Positions 27,802-37,939 of a stretch of DNA of 64,000 nucleotides are shown piece after piece (the stretch's first letter is position 1; each line of letters starts with the position of its first letter). The translations under genes and the position numbers were made by a program. This DNA is from a marine gamma proteobacterium HTCC2148 (GTDB lineage Bacteria > Pseudomonadota > Gammaproteobacteria > Pseudomonadales > Halieaceae), in contig DS999226.1 of assembly GCA_000156295.1 (NCBI GenBank), positions 232,644-296,643 of the forward strand, given 5' to 3'. Below the pieces are notes generated by a model. It was not told the DNA's origin. It made no database searches and worked only from the letters and a program-made list of their open reading frames with translations.

Positions 27802-28370
27802 GTTCGTGCCTCAAGCAGAAGCTCGAGGCGGCTTTCCGCTAACAGTACCGAACGTTTCACGGCAAACCCGTCTAACCACTCTTTCAACTTCCCTTGTGAC
27901 TGCGGCGCATAACCCGGAACTTTATGTTTTCTGGACCTGAGTGCTATTTCTGAAGTCGAAACAATGCCAAAACGACAATCGCGCTGTGGTGAGCGGAGGT
28001 TATGAACAACGAACGCATGTGCCATGGTGGTAGGTGCCAGGTAAGGTCTGAGGCATTCCATTAGAGCGATAATTCCGTCTTGATCCAGGTAGTTCAACAA
28101 GTCCCAAAAAAAACACACGTCAAAGCGAGTTCCCTCAGGAAAACTCACCAAATTGGACATACGCTCCTGCACAGTCAGTTCGTCCCCGGGTTGAAAACCC
28201 AGAGGTAGCTCTGCGAACAAGTCGTTAACGTGCAGTTTGCAGCGGAAACCGGAAAAGTACTCCATGGTTTCCGGCAACACCGGACCCAGATGCAAGACAG
28301 TGACGCACTGATCTTCTGCAATCGACTCGAAAAGACCGGGCAGCAGTTGACTACTCTGCCGCTCATTCAT
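27798..28370 (-). CDS. methyltransferase-like protein of unknown function
   Basis: A 190-residue protein. VTVLHLGPVLPETMEYFSG (about 23-41), RFDVCFFWDLLNYLDQDGIIALMECLRPYL (about 82-111) and MAHAFVVHN resemble the strand-loop pattern of a class I SAM methyltransferase fold, but the glycine-rich motif I is replaced (HLGPVLPE). It may be a degenerate or non-methylating relative. It lies 22 bases downstream of bactofilin on the same strand and is probably co-transcribed with it. Confidence 0.6.
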   Translation of the reverse strand: MNERQSSQLLPGLFESIAEDQCVTVLHLGPVLPETMEYFSGFRCKLHVNDLFAELPLGFQPGDELTVQERMSNLVSFPEGTRFDVCFFWDLLNYLDQDGIIALMECLRPYLAPTTMAHAFVVHNLRSPQRDCRFGIVSTSEIALRSRKHKVPGYAPQSQGKLKEWLDGFAVKRSVLLAESRLELLLEART

Positions 28371-28392
28371 AGCGGGTGTTATCCGTGTTGCT

Positions 28393-28914
28393 TCAGCCGC
28401 TCTTCAAGTCCAGCTCGGGGGCTTTTTCTGACAGACTAGTTGAAGTTTTGGGGGCCAGGGAAACCTTGGCGGGCACTTCACCAGGATCCATATCGATAGA
28501 GCCCTTGAATATCGCCCCGTCCTCGAGCGTTACTCGAGGCGCGACAATATTGCCACGCACATTGCCCGACTTGGAAATCACCACTTTCTCGTTGCCCCGA
28601 ATGTCACCGGCAACTTCACCGTCGACCCGAACCGTGCGAGCGGTAATATCAGCGTTGACCTTGCCGGACTCACCCACTGTCACCTGATGCGCGCTCAGTT
28701 CAACGGATCCCTCTACCTTGCCCTGGATAACCAGGTCCTCGTCTCCAGTGACGGTGCCTTTAATTTCGATACTAGGTCCAATCATCGCGGTGCTCCTGTT
28801 GATTGCCGGGCTGGGGCTGGCCTGAGAGGCCGTCTTGGTGGGCGGGGTGTCTGGGCGCGAGCCCTGCTGCTCGGCAGTCACTGCCGTCTGCTTATTCTTA
28901 TTACGTTCGAACAT
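28393..28914 (-). CDS. bactofilin family cytoskeletal protein
   Basis: A 173-residue polymer-forming protein. A disordered N-terminus (about 1-45, rich in Q, T, P and S) and a similar C-terminal tail flank a beta-helix core of repeated hydrophobic turns (IEIKGTVTGDEDLVIQGKVEGSVEL, VNADITARTVRVDGEVAGDIRG, NVRGNIVAPRVTLEDG). Bactofilins assemble without nucleotide and scaffold cell-shape or wall enzymes at the membrane. Its partner gene here is the methyltransferase-like protein rather than an M23 peptidase. Confidence 0.9.
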   Translation of the reverse strand: MFERNKNKQTAVTAEQQGSRPDTPPTKTASQASPSPAINRSTAMIGPSIEIKGTVTGDEDLVIQGKVEGSVELSAHQVTVGESGKVNADITARTVRVDGEVAGDIRGNEKVVISKSGNVRGNIVAPRVTLEDGAIFKGSIDMDPGEVPAKVSLAPKTSTSLSEKAPELDLKSG

Positions 28915-29239
28915 CGGGATGTCACCTTACTCATTCCGGGCAAAATATCCTACCAGTGCCCCTGAAAATCGACCAGTCAAAAACCGCAGATTTTGAAAAA
29001 AAACGATTTACAGCTTTTTCGTTATATGGATCGCTGCTTTCAGAACTATTCGTTGTTGGCGAAGCCCTCTGGCCTCTGGTTTGATGGATAGTGTGCCTGT
29101 TGGCACCCTTCGATGTATTGCTGCGCGTTATTTTAGCCAAATACATGCCAAAATCTGAATCGACCGCCGTTCGCGGTGAGCGAGGGGGAACTCTCGCGGC
29201 TCTCGGACGGTACTTACGCCTGAAACGGAGACATCCTCT
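28915..29239. other. intergenic region between bactofilin and rmf
   Basis: This 325-base stretch holds the divergent upstream regions of bactofilin and rmf. I see no open gene. A weak promoter-like pair for rmf (TTGCTG at 29118 and ATACAT at 29141, 17 bases apart) is poor. The rmf leader contains two small hairpins: ACCGC/GCGGT at 29163-29177 and GCGAG/CTCGC around 29180-29197. They could be structural elements of the message or chance. Confidence 0.4.
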
Positions 29240-29443
29240 ATGAGAAGACAGAAGCGCGACATGAACACCAGGGCATTTGATAAAGGTTACCAGGCCGGCG
29301 TTTCAGGACGCAGCCAGGACTTTTGCCCCCACGAGAACGACGCCCATCGTCAAAACTGGATTTCCGGTTGGCGAGAAGGCCGTTGTGATCAATGGGATGG
29401 CTTGACCGGAATCTCTGGCGTTCACAAGATTCGAGCGCTCTGA
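29240..29443 (+). CDS. rmf: ribosome modulation factor
   Basis: A 67-residue basic protein whose start RRQKRDMNTRAFDKGYQAGVSGRSQDFCP and following NWISGWREGRCDQW match RMF closely. RMF pairs 70S ribosomes into inactive 100S dimers in stationary phase or starvation. A GGAG lies about 10 bases before the ATG. The protein is slightly longer than the E. coli form because of a C-terminal extension (LTGISGVHKIRAL). It converges on the NAD-glutamate dehydrogenase gene with a 4-base gap. Confidence 0.93.
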   Translation: MRRQKRDMNTRAFDKGYQAGVSGRSQDFCPHENDAHRQNWISGWREGRCDQWDGLTGISGVHKIRAL

Positions 29444-29447
29444 CTTC

Positions 29448-32400
29448 TCAAACCTCTACCTGATCCACCGGCCGCTTGCTGCTCTGAGCAAGATCCAGTA
29501 GCTCCCTGTTTGCCACGGCGAACATGGCAAAGTCTGGCGCGTCGGTGGCATGCAGTTCAGCCAACATCGCTTGCCAGCGGCTCAGCAGGCTTTCCTGTTC
29601 ACCCTCCCAGCGCTGCATGCAGGTCAGTAGGTTGGCATCCTCATCAAGGTGCTTTAACGCCCCCACGGCCAGCGTACGCTGCTGCCACTCCAGGTCTTCC
29701 ATATAAGTGTCGCGAGCCAGCGCTTGCCACTCGTTTTCGACTTTTGATGCCAGTATTTGTCCACTGAACCAATCCAGTTCAAGGCGTTCACCGATGAAAA
29801 AATAAAGATTGGCGACATCCAGCAAGGACGCCTCGCTCTCTTTCGCGGCCTGGATAATACCTAAACCCGTGTAAGCCAATTGCGTGCCGGCAATTCGCGA
29901 GGCCAGCTCCTCGCCCACCCCCTCTTCCACATAGCGATCATAGGCCGACTCATACAGTTCAGCTGAACTGCCGCGCAGCATTGCAGGATAGGCTTCCCGC
30001 AGCTGTTCCAGGCCTGCACTGAACTCCTCCACCAGTGGTGTGGGCGCCAGTTCGTGACGACGATTACGCAATAGCCAGCGAGTGGCACGTTTCACCAGCC
30101 GCAAGAGCTTGAGCATCATATCCATCTGCACGGCGGATGAGACTCGATGATCAAGCAGTTCGATCCACTCCCACAGTTCTCGTAAGCGAAACACTTCCGT
30201 CACCGTAATGAAGGCGCGGGCCACATCTGCCGCCGATGCACCCGTGGCCTTGGCTTGGCGTGAAACAAAGTTCAGCCCCATGCGGTTAACAATGTCGTTA
30301 GCCACCTGGGTGGACATGATTTCACGGTGCAGCCGGTGACTGAGAACCTCGTCGGAATACTGTTCAACCAAACGCTGGGGGAAGGCAGTATTCACTGCAT
30401 TGGCCAGATAGGAGTCTTTGCCCAGGTCCGAATCGATCAATTGCTCCTTGAGCACCGCCTTGCTGTAAGAGATCAGCACCGATAATTCGGGCCGAGTCAG
30501 CGGTTGCCCCTGCGTTCGCCGCTCCAGCAGCTCCTCGTCACTGGGCAAAAATTCCAGCGCCCTGTCTATGCGCCCTGCCTCCTCCATGTTCTCAATGAAA
30601 CGCCGATATTCGCCGAACCGTTCCTCAGCCTGCAACTCGACCATACTGATCGCCTGCACCTGATGGTAGTTGTTCTGAAGCACCAGTTCAGAGATGCTAT
30701 CTGTCATTTCCTCCAGCAACTGATTACGCTGTTTTTCAGTGAGGTCGCCGCGGGCAACAACCGCATTGAGTAATATCTTGATATTCACTTCGTGGTCTGA
30801 GCAATCCACGCCGCCGGCGTTATCAATAAAGTCGGTATTGGAACGACCACCGGTCAGGCTATATTCAACTCTTGCGAGCTGTGTCATACCCAGGTTTCCA
30901 CCCTCTCCAATCACTTTGCAGCGCAAGTCTTTACCATCGGCTCGCAATGAATCATTGGCTTTGTCACCAACGTCAAAATGAGTCTCGGTAGAAGCCTTCA
31001 CGTAGGTCCCGATGCCGCCATTCCACAGCAAATCGACCCGCGCCTTGAGTAAGTGAGAAATCAATTCATTGGGTGTTAACTGCGTGGCCTCAATATCGAA
31101 TCGATCCTGCATTTGCGGTGATATCAATATGGATTTGGCATTACGATCAAACACTCCGCCGCCTTCAGAGATGAGTTCCGACGCATAATCTCTCCAGCTG
31201 GAACGAGGCAGGTCAAACAAACGCTTGCGTTCAATATAACTGGCAGCTGCCTCTGGCGCTGGATCAATAAAGATGTGCAGATGATTAAACGCCGCTAGCA
31301 GTTGAATATGCTCCGACAGCAGCATGCCGTTGCCGAATACGTCGCCGCCCATATCACCGACTCCAACAACGCTAAAGTCTGCAGACTGAATGTCGACACC
31401 CATTTCCCGGAAATGCCGCTGCACCGAGACCCAGGCACCTTTAGCGGTGATACCCATTTTCTTGTGGTCATAGCCGGCACTGCCACCGGAGGCAAAGGCA
31501 TCGCCCAGCCAAAAACTGTACTCGTCAGAGAGGCTATTGGCTATGTCAGAGAACGTAGCTGTGCCCTTATCCGCAGCTACAACCAGGTACGGGTCGTCAT
31601 CATCTTTGGCAACCACATGGGGCGGGCGCACCACTGAGACATCTCCCCGATTGTCCGTAATATCCAGAAGTCCACGAATAAATAACTTGTAGCACTCTAT
31701 CCCTTCTTTCTGAATCTCATCTCGTGACATTTCTGCATTCAACTGCCTTGCTACAAAACCTCCCTTGGCGCCAACAGGGACAATGACTGCATTTTTGACC
31801 TGCTGTGCCTTTACCAGGCCCAATACTTCGGTACGAAAATCTTCATGACGGTCTGACCAGCGCAACCCGCCCCTGGCGACCTTGCCACCGCGCAAGTGCA
31901 CGCCCTCCACCCGAGGTGAGTACACATAGACCTCAAACATGGGTACCGGCTGAGGGATTCCCGGTATAGCAGAAGGTTTCAACTTAAATGACAGGTAGGG
32001 TTTGAGACCACCTCCCTCAGCTTGCTGGAAGAAATTAGTGCGCAGGGTGGCCTTAATCAACTTCACATACTGCCGAATAATGCGATCCTGGCCCAGGTTT
32101 TGCACCTTCTCCAGTGAAAGCAAAATACGCTGTTCAACGTCGAGTTCGCGCTCTCCCCGCCATGATTCGTCACCGTCAAACACCGGCGAGAAACGGGTCA
32201 GGAATAATTCAACGATCAGCGCAGTAATTTGCAGATGGTCTGCCATAGTTTCGGCAATGTACTTCACACTGTAGGGAAAGTTGAGCTGCTGTAAGTAGCG
32301 GGCATAGGCGCGCAATGAAGCAATTTCTCGCCAACTAAGCCTGGTACCAATCAGCAGGCGATTAAAGGAATCGCTCTCTGCTTCGCCAAACCAGATGCGA

Positions 32401-34310
32401 GCGAAGGCATCCTCAAACTCCTCTTTGACCTGCTCGAGATCAAAGTCGGTCGACAGCCGATAAAACATGGAGAATTCCTGAATCCAGTATTTTTCTCCAC
32501 TGCCTGTACGGATACCGTAAGGTCGCTCGGTGACCACCCTGAGACCCAGATTTTCCAGGATTGGCAATACATCGGACAGCGGCAAACTCTCACCCTGATG
32601 GTAAAGCCGCAATCGCAACATATGCTCACCGTCTTCCATGGGACGATAAAGCGACATAGCCAGACGTTCACCCTGGGCCAACCGAAGAATTTTTTGGATG
32701 TCGGCTACCGCCATGCGTGAATCAAAGTCATCGCGATAACCCGGAGGAAATCCTGTGCCAAATTCCTCTGCATACTCGTTGCCGTGCTCCTCACCGAATT
32801 CTTCTATCAGCCGGTTGCGCAACCGGTCCTTCCAGGCGAGTGTCGCCTGAACGATCTGTTCTTCCAGCTCGGAATCATCGTAGTCCAGCTGCAAGCCGGG
32901 ATTCACCCGCAACACAAAGTGGCATCGCACCAGGATAGACTCCGAGAACTGAGTGGTAAATTCCGACTCCTCAGCCTGAAAAACATCGCGCAAAATATTC
33001 TGGATTTGCTCGCGTAGTTCAGTGGTATAACGATCTCTTGGGACGTACACAATGCAGCTGACAAATTTACCGTGTATGTCGCGACGGACGAAAAGGCGTG
33101 TTTGTCGACGCTCCTGAATACGATTAATTGCATTGACGGTGGTGGACAGCTCGGCAATGCTGCTCTGGAACAACTCGTCTCGCGGGAAGAGTTCCAGCAC
33201 CCTCGCCAGCTCCCTGGTCTCGTGCTCGGCCCAGTCCATATTCGACATTTCCATCACTGCCTGCACCTTGCGCCTGAGGATGGGAATGTATTTAGGATGC
33301 ATGGTGTAAACCGAGGACGTATACAATCCGATGAAGCGATGCTGTCCAATCAACACACCTTCCTCATCAAACACCCGCGCTTCTACATAGTCGGGGTAGG
33401 TGAGGCGATGCACTCGGGAGCGCTGCCTGGACTTGGAGAAACTCAACTGCCTGCGCTGCATCTCTTCCTGAGAAAGATTGGCCAGGTCGGTCTCCAGATC
33501 CGCCACCCCCCGAGTTTCCCGGTCACGCAATAATCCGAGGCGGCCCTTGCTCGACGCGGTCACCACCGGGCTACCTCCGCTATGGTCCACTTCCAGATAT
33601 TCATAGCCGAGCATGGTCATGTGATGTTGGCGAAGCCATGCCAGAAACGACTCGGCTTCCTCGCGCAGCCTCTTCTCCACGCAGGCACTACCCTGCACCA
33701 GCCCGATCACTTGGCCAAGCTGCTCATTCATTGCCGGAAAATCGTCTACGACATCGCCTACCTCACCAAGAATATCCAGTAAGGTTTGCCGCAACTCATC
33801 CAGGTCTTTGGGCTGCGAGTGTCTCGCTAGCTCAAAATAAATAACTGCCTCACTGGCGCTGTTCTCATGCTCGCCATCGCTATGACCGAGAATACTCTCA
33901 AGGCTGCCATCATCACTGCGCCGCACCGCCAGGTTCGAACTAGCAATGATATGAATGGGCATGTTGCGCCGGTTAATCTCCCCGCGCACAGACGCAGTTA
34001 CAAAGGGAATGCCTCTACAGTGGATTGCCAGTACGGTGTTACCGCTCTCCCAGCCATGGGGTTGCAGCTGCGGGTTAAAAAATATGACTTGGGAATCGGT
34101 ACCATTCGAAGCCCGCATGAAGCGCAAGAGATAGCAGAGACAACCATACAGGTTCTCTACCGAGCGCCCCCGCAAGTCCTCGGCTGCGAAACGCTGATAG
34201 AAATTATTCCCGAGGTTAATAAGGGATTCCCGGTCAGCCTCTTTAGCATGACTCTGAATTCGCGTGTTCAGGTCCTTCATCAAACTTTTCTTGAAGTTTT
34301 CCCAGATCAT
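29448..34310 (-). CDS. gdhB: NAD-specific glutamate dehydrogenase, 180-kDa class
   Basis: A 1620-residue enzyme of the large NAD-GDH class that deaminates glutamate to 2-oxoglutarate and ammonia. The N-terminal regulatory half carries ACT-like segments (about residues 1-650). The catalytic part includes GGLRWSDRHEDFRTEVLGLVKAQQVKNAVIVPVGAKGG near 825-862, GSAGYDHKKMGITAKGAWVSVQRHF near 970 and NGGIGTYVKAS near 1100. Length matches the family (about 1600). It stands alone on the minus strand. It would allow amino acids to serve as carbon and energy source. The alternative ATG at residue 11 cannot be excluded. Confidence 0.95.
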   Translation of the reverse strand: MIWENFKKSLMKDLNTRIQSHAKEADRESLINLGNNFYQRFAAEDLRGRSVENLYGCLCYLLRFMRASNGTDSQVIFFNPQLQPHGWESGNTVLAIHCRGIPFVTASVRGEINRRNMPIHIIASSNLAVRRSDDGSLESILGHSDGEHENSASEAVIYFELARHSQPKDLDELRQTLLDILGEVGDVVDDFPAMNEQLGQVIGLVQGSACVEKRLREEAESFLAWLRQHHMTMLGYEYLEVDHSGGSPVVTASSKGRLGLLRDRETRGVADLETDLANLSQEEMQRRQLSFSKSRQRSRVHRLTYPDYVEARVFDEEGVLIGQHRFIGLYTSSVYTMHPKYIPILRRKVQAVMEMSNMDWAEHETRELARVLELFPRDELFQSSIAELSTTVNAINRIQERRQTRLFVRRDIHGKFVSCIVYVPRDRYTTELREQIQNILRDVFQAEESEFTTQFSESILVRCHFVLRVNPGLQLDYDDSELEEQIVQATLAWKDRLRNRLIEEFGEEHGNEYAEEFGTGFPPGYRDDFDSRMAVADIQKILRLAQGERLAMSLYRPMEDGEHMLRLRLYHQGESLPLSDVLPILENLGLRVVTERPYGIRTGSGEKYWIQEFSMFYRLSTDFDLEQVKEEFEDAFARIWFGEAESDSFNRLLIGTRLSWREIASLRAYARYLQQLNFPYSVKYIAETMADHLQITALIVELFLTRFSPVFDGDESWRGERELDVEQRILLSLEKVQNLGQDRIIRQYVKLIKATLRTNFFQQAEGGGLKPYLSFKLKPSAIPGIPQPVPMFEVYVYSPRVEGVHLRGGKVARGGLRWSDRHEDFRTEVLGLVKAQQVKNAVIVPVGAKGGFVARQLNAEMSRDEIQKEGIECYKLFIRGLLDITDNRGDVSVVRPPHVVAKDDDDPYLVVAADKGTATFSDIANSLSDEYSFWLGDAFASGGSAGYDHKKMGITAKGAWVSVQRHFREMGVDIQSADFSVVGVGDMGGDVFGNGMLLSEHIQLLAAFNHLHIFIDPAPEAAASYIERKRLFDLPRSSWRDYASELISEGGGVFDRNAKSILISPQMQDRFDIEATQLTPNELISHLLKARVDLLWNGGIGTYVKASTETHFDVGDKANDSLRADGKDLRCKVIGEGGNLGMTQLARVEYSLTGGRSNTDFIDNAGGVDCSDHEVNIKILLNAVVARGDLTEKQRNQLLEEMTDSISELVLQNNYHQVQAISMVELQAEERFGEYRRFIENMEEAGRIDRALEFLPSDEELLERRTQGQPLTRPELSVLISYSKAVLKEQLIDSDLGKDSYLANAVNTAFPQRLVEQYSDEVLSHRLHREIMSTQVANDIVNRMGLNFVSRQAKATGASAADVARAFITVTEVFRLRELWEWIELLDHRVSSAVQMDMMLKLLRLVKRATRWLLRNRRHELAPTPLVEEFSAGLEQLREAYPAMLRGSSAELYESAYDRYVEEGVGEELASRIAGTQLAYTGLGIIQAAKESEASLLDVANLYFFIGERLELDWFSGQILASKVENEWQALARDTYMEDLEWQQRTLAVGALKHLDEDANLLTCMQRWEGEQESLLSRWQAMLAELHATDAPDFAMFAVANRELLDLAQSSKRPVDQVEV

Positions 34311-34534
34311 TCAACCCGTTCCCTATCAATTTGTTCGCTGCTCATTCCCAAACAGCTACCTGTGTACAATTCTAGACTAAACCAGCCGATCTGGGCGCCG
34401 CCGGGAACTATTACATGGGTGAAAAGTCACATAATTGAGCCGCCAGATAAGGGGATGGACGCTACGGCAAGTTGCGATACAATGCGCCAGCCTTTTCAGG
34501 CTTCTACACAACACCATCAAAGATAGGAGAACGC

Positions 34535-35491
34535 GTGGCTAGCGCAGAAATCAGGGCCCTGCAAGAGTGGCTCAGCGGTCAAATCATCGGCCAAACCCAT
34601 CTGGTACAGAGACTTATCATCGCATTGCTGGCTGACGGACACCTTCTGGTTGAAGGCGCACCCGGGCTTGCCAAGACTCGGGCCGTGAAGAGTCTGGCTG
34701 ATGGGCTGGAAGGCGATTTTCAACGTATTCAGTTCACTCCAGATTTACTGCCGGGCGATGTCACCGGCACCGAAATTTATCGCCCTCAGGAAGGCACGTT
34801 TCACTTCCAGCGTGGGCCAATATTCCACAACCTGGTGCTCGCCGACGAAATTAACAGAGCACCGGCGAAGGTGCAGTCAGCATTGCTTGAGGCCATGGCC
34901 GAGAGACAGGTAAGTGTTGGGTCAGAGACCTACGACCTGCCTCGGCTATTTCTGGTCATGGCGACGCAAAACCCGATCGAGCAAGAGGGAACCTATCCTC
35001 TACCTGAAGCCCAGTTAGACCGCTTTTTATTGCATGTGAACGTAGACTACCCCGACGCAGCAGCCGAGGCAGAAATCCTGCGCCTAACCCGGGCTGAAGC
35101 CAGTAGCCCGGCTGCAGCAGCACCTGAGCCGCTCCATCAGGACGCAATTTTCGCTGCACGCGAAGAAGTGTTGGGTTTGCATATGTCCAGCGCTGTGGAG
35201 GACTACATGGTGCAGTTGATAGTCGCGACGCGCTCACCGGCTCGCTACAGTGAGCAATTGGACCACTGGATTGAATACGGTGGTAGTCCAAGGGCAACGA
35301 TTGCCCTGGATCGCTGCGCCCGGGCACACGCCTGGTTAGCGGATAGAGACTTCGTCGGTCCAGACGATGTTCAAGCTGTCGCCGCCGACGTTTTACGCCA
35401 CCGCCTGCTATTGAGTTTCGAGGCCGAAGCCAGCGGCGTAACGCCAGACCAGGTCACTCGTGAACTATTGGCCCTGGTCCCCGTAGGCTGA
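34535..35491 (+). CDS. moxR: MoxR family AAA+ ATPase
   Basis: 318 residues from the GTG at 34535, preceded by AGGAGA with a 4-base gap. An upstream in-frame ATG at 34472 lacks a ribosome site. Walker A is VEGAPGLAKT near 41, Walker B LVLADEINRAPAKVQSALLEAMAE near 105, sensor 1 FLVMATQNPIEQEGTYPLPEAQLDRF near 148. It is the first gene of a MoxR/DUF58/DUF4381/VWA/VWA-TPR/BatD operon and probably acts as a chaperone with the VWA proteins. This is a different MoxR subfamily from the AAA protein at 15939. Confidence 0.93.
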   Translation: MASAEIRALQEWLSGQIIGQTHLVQRLIIALLADGHLLVEGAPGLAKTRAVKSLADGLEGDFQRIQFTPDLLPGDVTGTEIYRPQEGTFHFQRGPIFHNLVLADEINRAPAKVQSALLEAMAERQVSVGSETYDLPRLFLVMATQNPIEQEGTYPLPEAQLDRFLLHVNVDYPDAAAEAEILRLTRAEASSPAAAAPEPLHQDAIFAAREEVLGLHMSSAVEDYMVQLIVATRSPARYSEQLDHWIEYGGSPRATIALDRCARAHAWLADRDFVGPDDVQAVAADVLRHRLLLSFEAEASGVTPDQVTRELLALVPVG

Positions 35492-36429
35492 TGCAAAGGG
35501 CGGATATCGCAACCCCGGCCAGGGGCGCCTATGCGTCTCTGGATGAACTGATTAGCCTACGTTTCCCTGCCCGGCAGCTGAAACTCGCCCGTCGCAACCG
35601 CGCGCTTTCAGCTCTTACCGGTCCCAACAAGTCAAACTTTCGCGGCCGTGGCATCGACTTTGAAGAAGTCAGAAGCTATCAGCCCGGGGATGATATTCGC
35701 AGCATAGACTGGCGCGTGACCGCTCGCACTGGCGGTGCGCACACCAAGCTGTTTCGTGAAGAGCGAGAGCGACCAGTGCTGTTAGTGGTTGACCAGCGAC
35801 CGGGCATGTTTTTTGGCTCCAGCCATTGCTTCAAGTCGGTACTGGCGGCCCACCTCACAAGCCTGCTTTGCTGGAGTGCCCTGGACAGTGGTGACCGGGT
35901 TGGTGGTCTGGTATTTGACGGCAAGCATCACCGTGAAGTGCGACCTCGTCGCTCTCGGCGCACTGTACTGGCGCTGTTGTCTCAGCTGGAGTCCTTTAAT
36001 CATGCGCTACCGGTAGAGACTGCCCCCGACACGGACAGCTTTGCCGACATGCTGGCTAACCTGCGGCGCATAGCCAAACCGGGTAGCAATATCTACCTGA
36101 TCAGTGATTTTCAAGGCGCCGATCGCGAGAGCGCCCACAAACACCTGTTCCAACTCGCCCAGCACACCCAGGTTACGGCCCTTGCCTGCACCGATCCGCT
36201 GGAGGCTACACTTCCCCGGGGAGGACGGTACGCGGTTACTGATGGACAGCAGCGCAGCGAGCTCAATACCGGGAGTCGTTTACTGCGCAAGGAATACAGC
36301 GACAGTTTCAATAGCGCACAGCAACAACTGCAGCAAAATATGGCCAGGTTGGGGATTCCAGTGCTGCAGGCGTCTACGGCAGAGCCGCCTTTTTCCCTGC
36401 TACAAACCTATTATGGTGACAGGCGCTGA
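35491..36429 (+). CDS. DUF58 domain protein
   Basis: A 312-residue DUF58 protein with the hallmark GRGIDFEEVRSYQPGDDIRSIDWRVTARTG near 50-80, followed by a VWA-like fold (VLLVVDQRPGMFFGS near 92). It overlaps the moxR stop by 1 base and the next gene by 1 base. In this operon type it links MoxR to the membrane VWA proteins; its biochemical role is not established. Confidence 0.92.
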   Translation: MQRADIATPARGAYASLDELISLRFPARQLKLARRNRALSALTGPNKSNFRGRGIDFEEVRSYQPGDDIRSIDWRVTARTGGAHTKLFREERERPVLLVVDQRPGMFFGSSHCFKSVLAAHLTSLLCWSALDSGDRVGGLVFDGKHHREVRPRRSRRTVLALLSQLESFNHALPVETAPDTDSFADMLANLRRIAKPGSNIYLISDFQGADRESAHKHLFQLAQHTQVTALACTDPLEATLPRGGRYAVTDGQQRSELNTGSRLLRKEYSDSFNSAQQQLQQNMARLGIPVLQASTAEPPFSLLQTYYGDRR

Positions 36430-36905
36430 TGAACCCAGTCGACCCCCTCGCCCAGCTCAACCCTCTGCGCGAACCAGTGGCTATTGGTTGGTGGCCTCTG
36501 GCTCCGGGCTGGTGGCTATTGATCGCGATAATTGCTGTCGGCTGTGCCCTGGTGGCGTGGCGACTAATGCTGCGCTATCGCCGCAACGCCTATCGCAGGC
36601 AAGGCATTGCAACCCTGAATGAGATCCGCAACCGCTGGCAAAATGACGGGGATACAGGTGCCTGCCTTACTCGCACCAATGCTCTACTTAAAGCTGTCGC
36701 CCTGCGCGCTTACCCTCAACGCGACGTTGCCAGCGTCACGGGCGAGAGTTGGCAGGCATTTCTTAATGACAGCGGCATGGCCGACGGCAAATTTTTGCTG
36801 CCGCCCTTGCAGGCACAGTATCAGGCCATTCCCGTCAGCACCGACATTGAGGGTCATCTGCACACCAGTGCCCGCTGGATCAACAAGCACAAGGTCAAGC
36901 CATGA
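36429..36905 (+). CDS. DUF4381 membrane protein
   Basis: A 158-residue protein with one N-terminal membrane helix (WWPLAPGWWLLIAIIAVGCALVAWRLML, about 19-46), then a basic segment and a soluble helical domain with a WQAFLND motif near 113. The arrangement matches DUF4381, found between DUF58 and BatA in proteobacterial aerotolerance operons. It overlaps BatA by 4 bases. Confidence 0.88.
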   Translation: MNPVDPLAQLNPLREPVAIGWWPLAPGWWLLIAIIAVGCALVAWRLMLRYRRNAYRRQGIATLNEIRNRWQNDGDTGACLTRTNALLKAVALRAYPQRDVASVTGESWQAFLNDSGMADGKFLLPPLQAQYQAIPVSTDIEGHLHTSARWINKHKVKP

Positions 36906-37939
36906 TTGAGTGGATTTGGCCCTTAATGATAGTAATGGCTCCGCTGCCATGGCTGGTCAGGCGTTTTACGCCCACGGCCCAGGGACAAGAGCCCGCCCTG
37001 CGTGCGCCCTTTTTTACGCAATGGCAACAGCTCAGTGCCAATCAGGGGCGCAGCAGTCAGGCTGCCGGCCGTCTGCCGGTATTGGCCCTTTGGAGTATCT
37101 GGCTTCTGCTCCTGATGGCTGCCGCGCGACCAGTATGGGTCGGAGAGCCTATTGAATTACCCAATAGCGGGCGCGACCTGATGTTGGCGGTGGATATTTC
37201 TGGCTCCATGAAAATTGAGGACATGGAGGTCTCGGATGAGTTAGTGAGCCGCATCCGAGCGGTAAAACAAGTGGGCAGTCGCTTTATTGAACAACGCGAA
37301 GGTGACCGCCTGGGACTCATTTTGTTTGGCAGTAATGCCTATGTACAATCCCCTCTCAGCTTCGATACCGCCACCGTAAAGCGCTTCCTGCTAGAGGCCC
37401 AAATCGGTTTTGCCGGCCAGGATACCGCCATCGGTGACGCCATCGGTCTGGCGGTAAAACGACTCAAAGAACGGCCGGCGGAGAATCGGGTGCTGATCCT
37501 GCTCAGCGATGGTAAGGACACTGCCAGTTCAGTACAGCCCCTGAATGCGGCGAAACTCGCGGCAGACCTGGGCATTCGAATCTATACCATTGGCATTGGC
37601 GCCGACAGCCTGACCATGCCAGGCTTGTTTGGCTCAAGTTTTGGTGCACGCCAGGTTAACCCGTCGGCAGAGCTGGATGAGGCAGGCTTGCAACAAATTG
37701 CAAAGATCACTGACGGCAAGTATTTCCGCGCCCGCAACCCTGAAGAACTTGCCAATATCTACCAGTTGCTAGACCAACTGGAGCCTATTGAAGTGGACAG
37801 CACCAGCTATCGACCGCGCCAGGCGCTGGGCTACCTGCCACTGCTACTGGCTCTGGCGATCAGCTTTGGACTGGCAATTTATCGACTGTGGCAGGCCAGC
37901 CCTGCAATGGGTTCAGGCGCTCGTGAGGGGGCAGCGTGA
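36902..37939 (+). CDS. batA: BatA-type VWA domain inner-membrane protein
   Basis: A 345-residue protein with membrane helices near residues 5-20 and 58-75 and a C-terminal helix (LGYLPLLLALAISFGLAIY, about 307-325). The central VWA domain contains the metal-ion site DISGSMKIEDM near 97, plus LLSDGKDTASS. The domain would face the periplasm. Bat proteins were named for Bacteroides aerotolerance. Overlaps neighbours by 4 bases at both ends. Confidence 0.92.
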   Translation: MIEWIWPLMIVMAPLPWLVRRFTPTAQGQEPALRAPFFTQWQQLSANQGRSSQAAGRLPVLALWSIWLLLLMAAARPVWVGEPIELPNSGRDLMLAVDISGSMKIEDMEVSDELVSRIRAVKQVGSRFIEQREGDRLGLILFGSNAYVQSPLSFDTATVKRFLLEAQIGFAGQDTAIGDAIGLAVKRLKERPAENRVLILLSDGKDTASSVQPLNAAKLAADLGIRIYTIGIGADSLTMPGLFGSSFGARQVNPSAELDEAGLQQIAKITDGKYFRARNPEELANIYQLLDQLEPIEVDSTSYRPRQALGYLPLLLALAISFGLAIYRLWQASPAMGSGAREGAA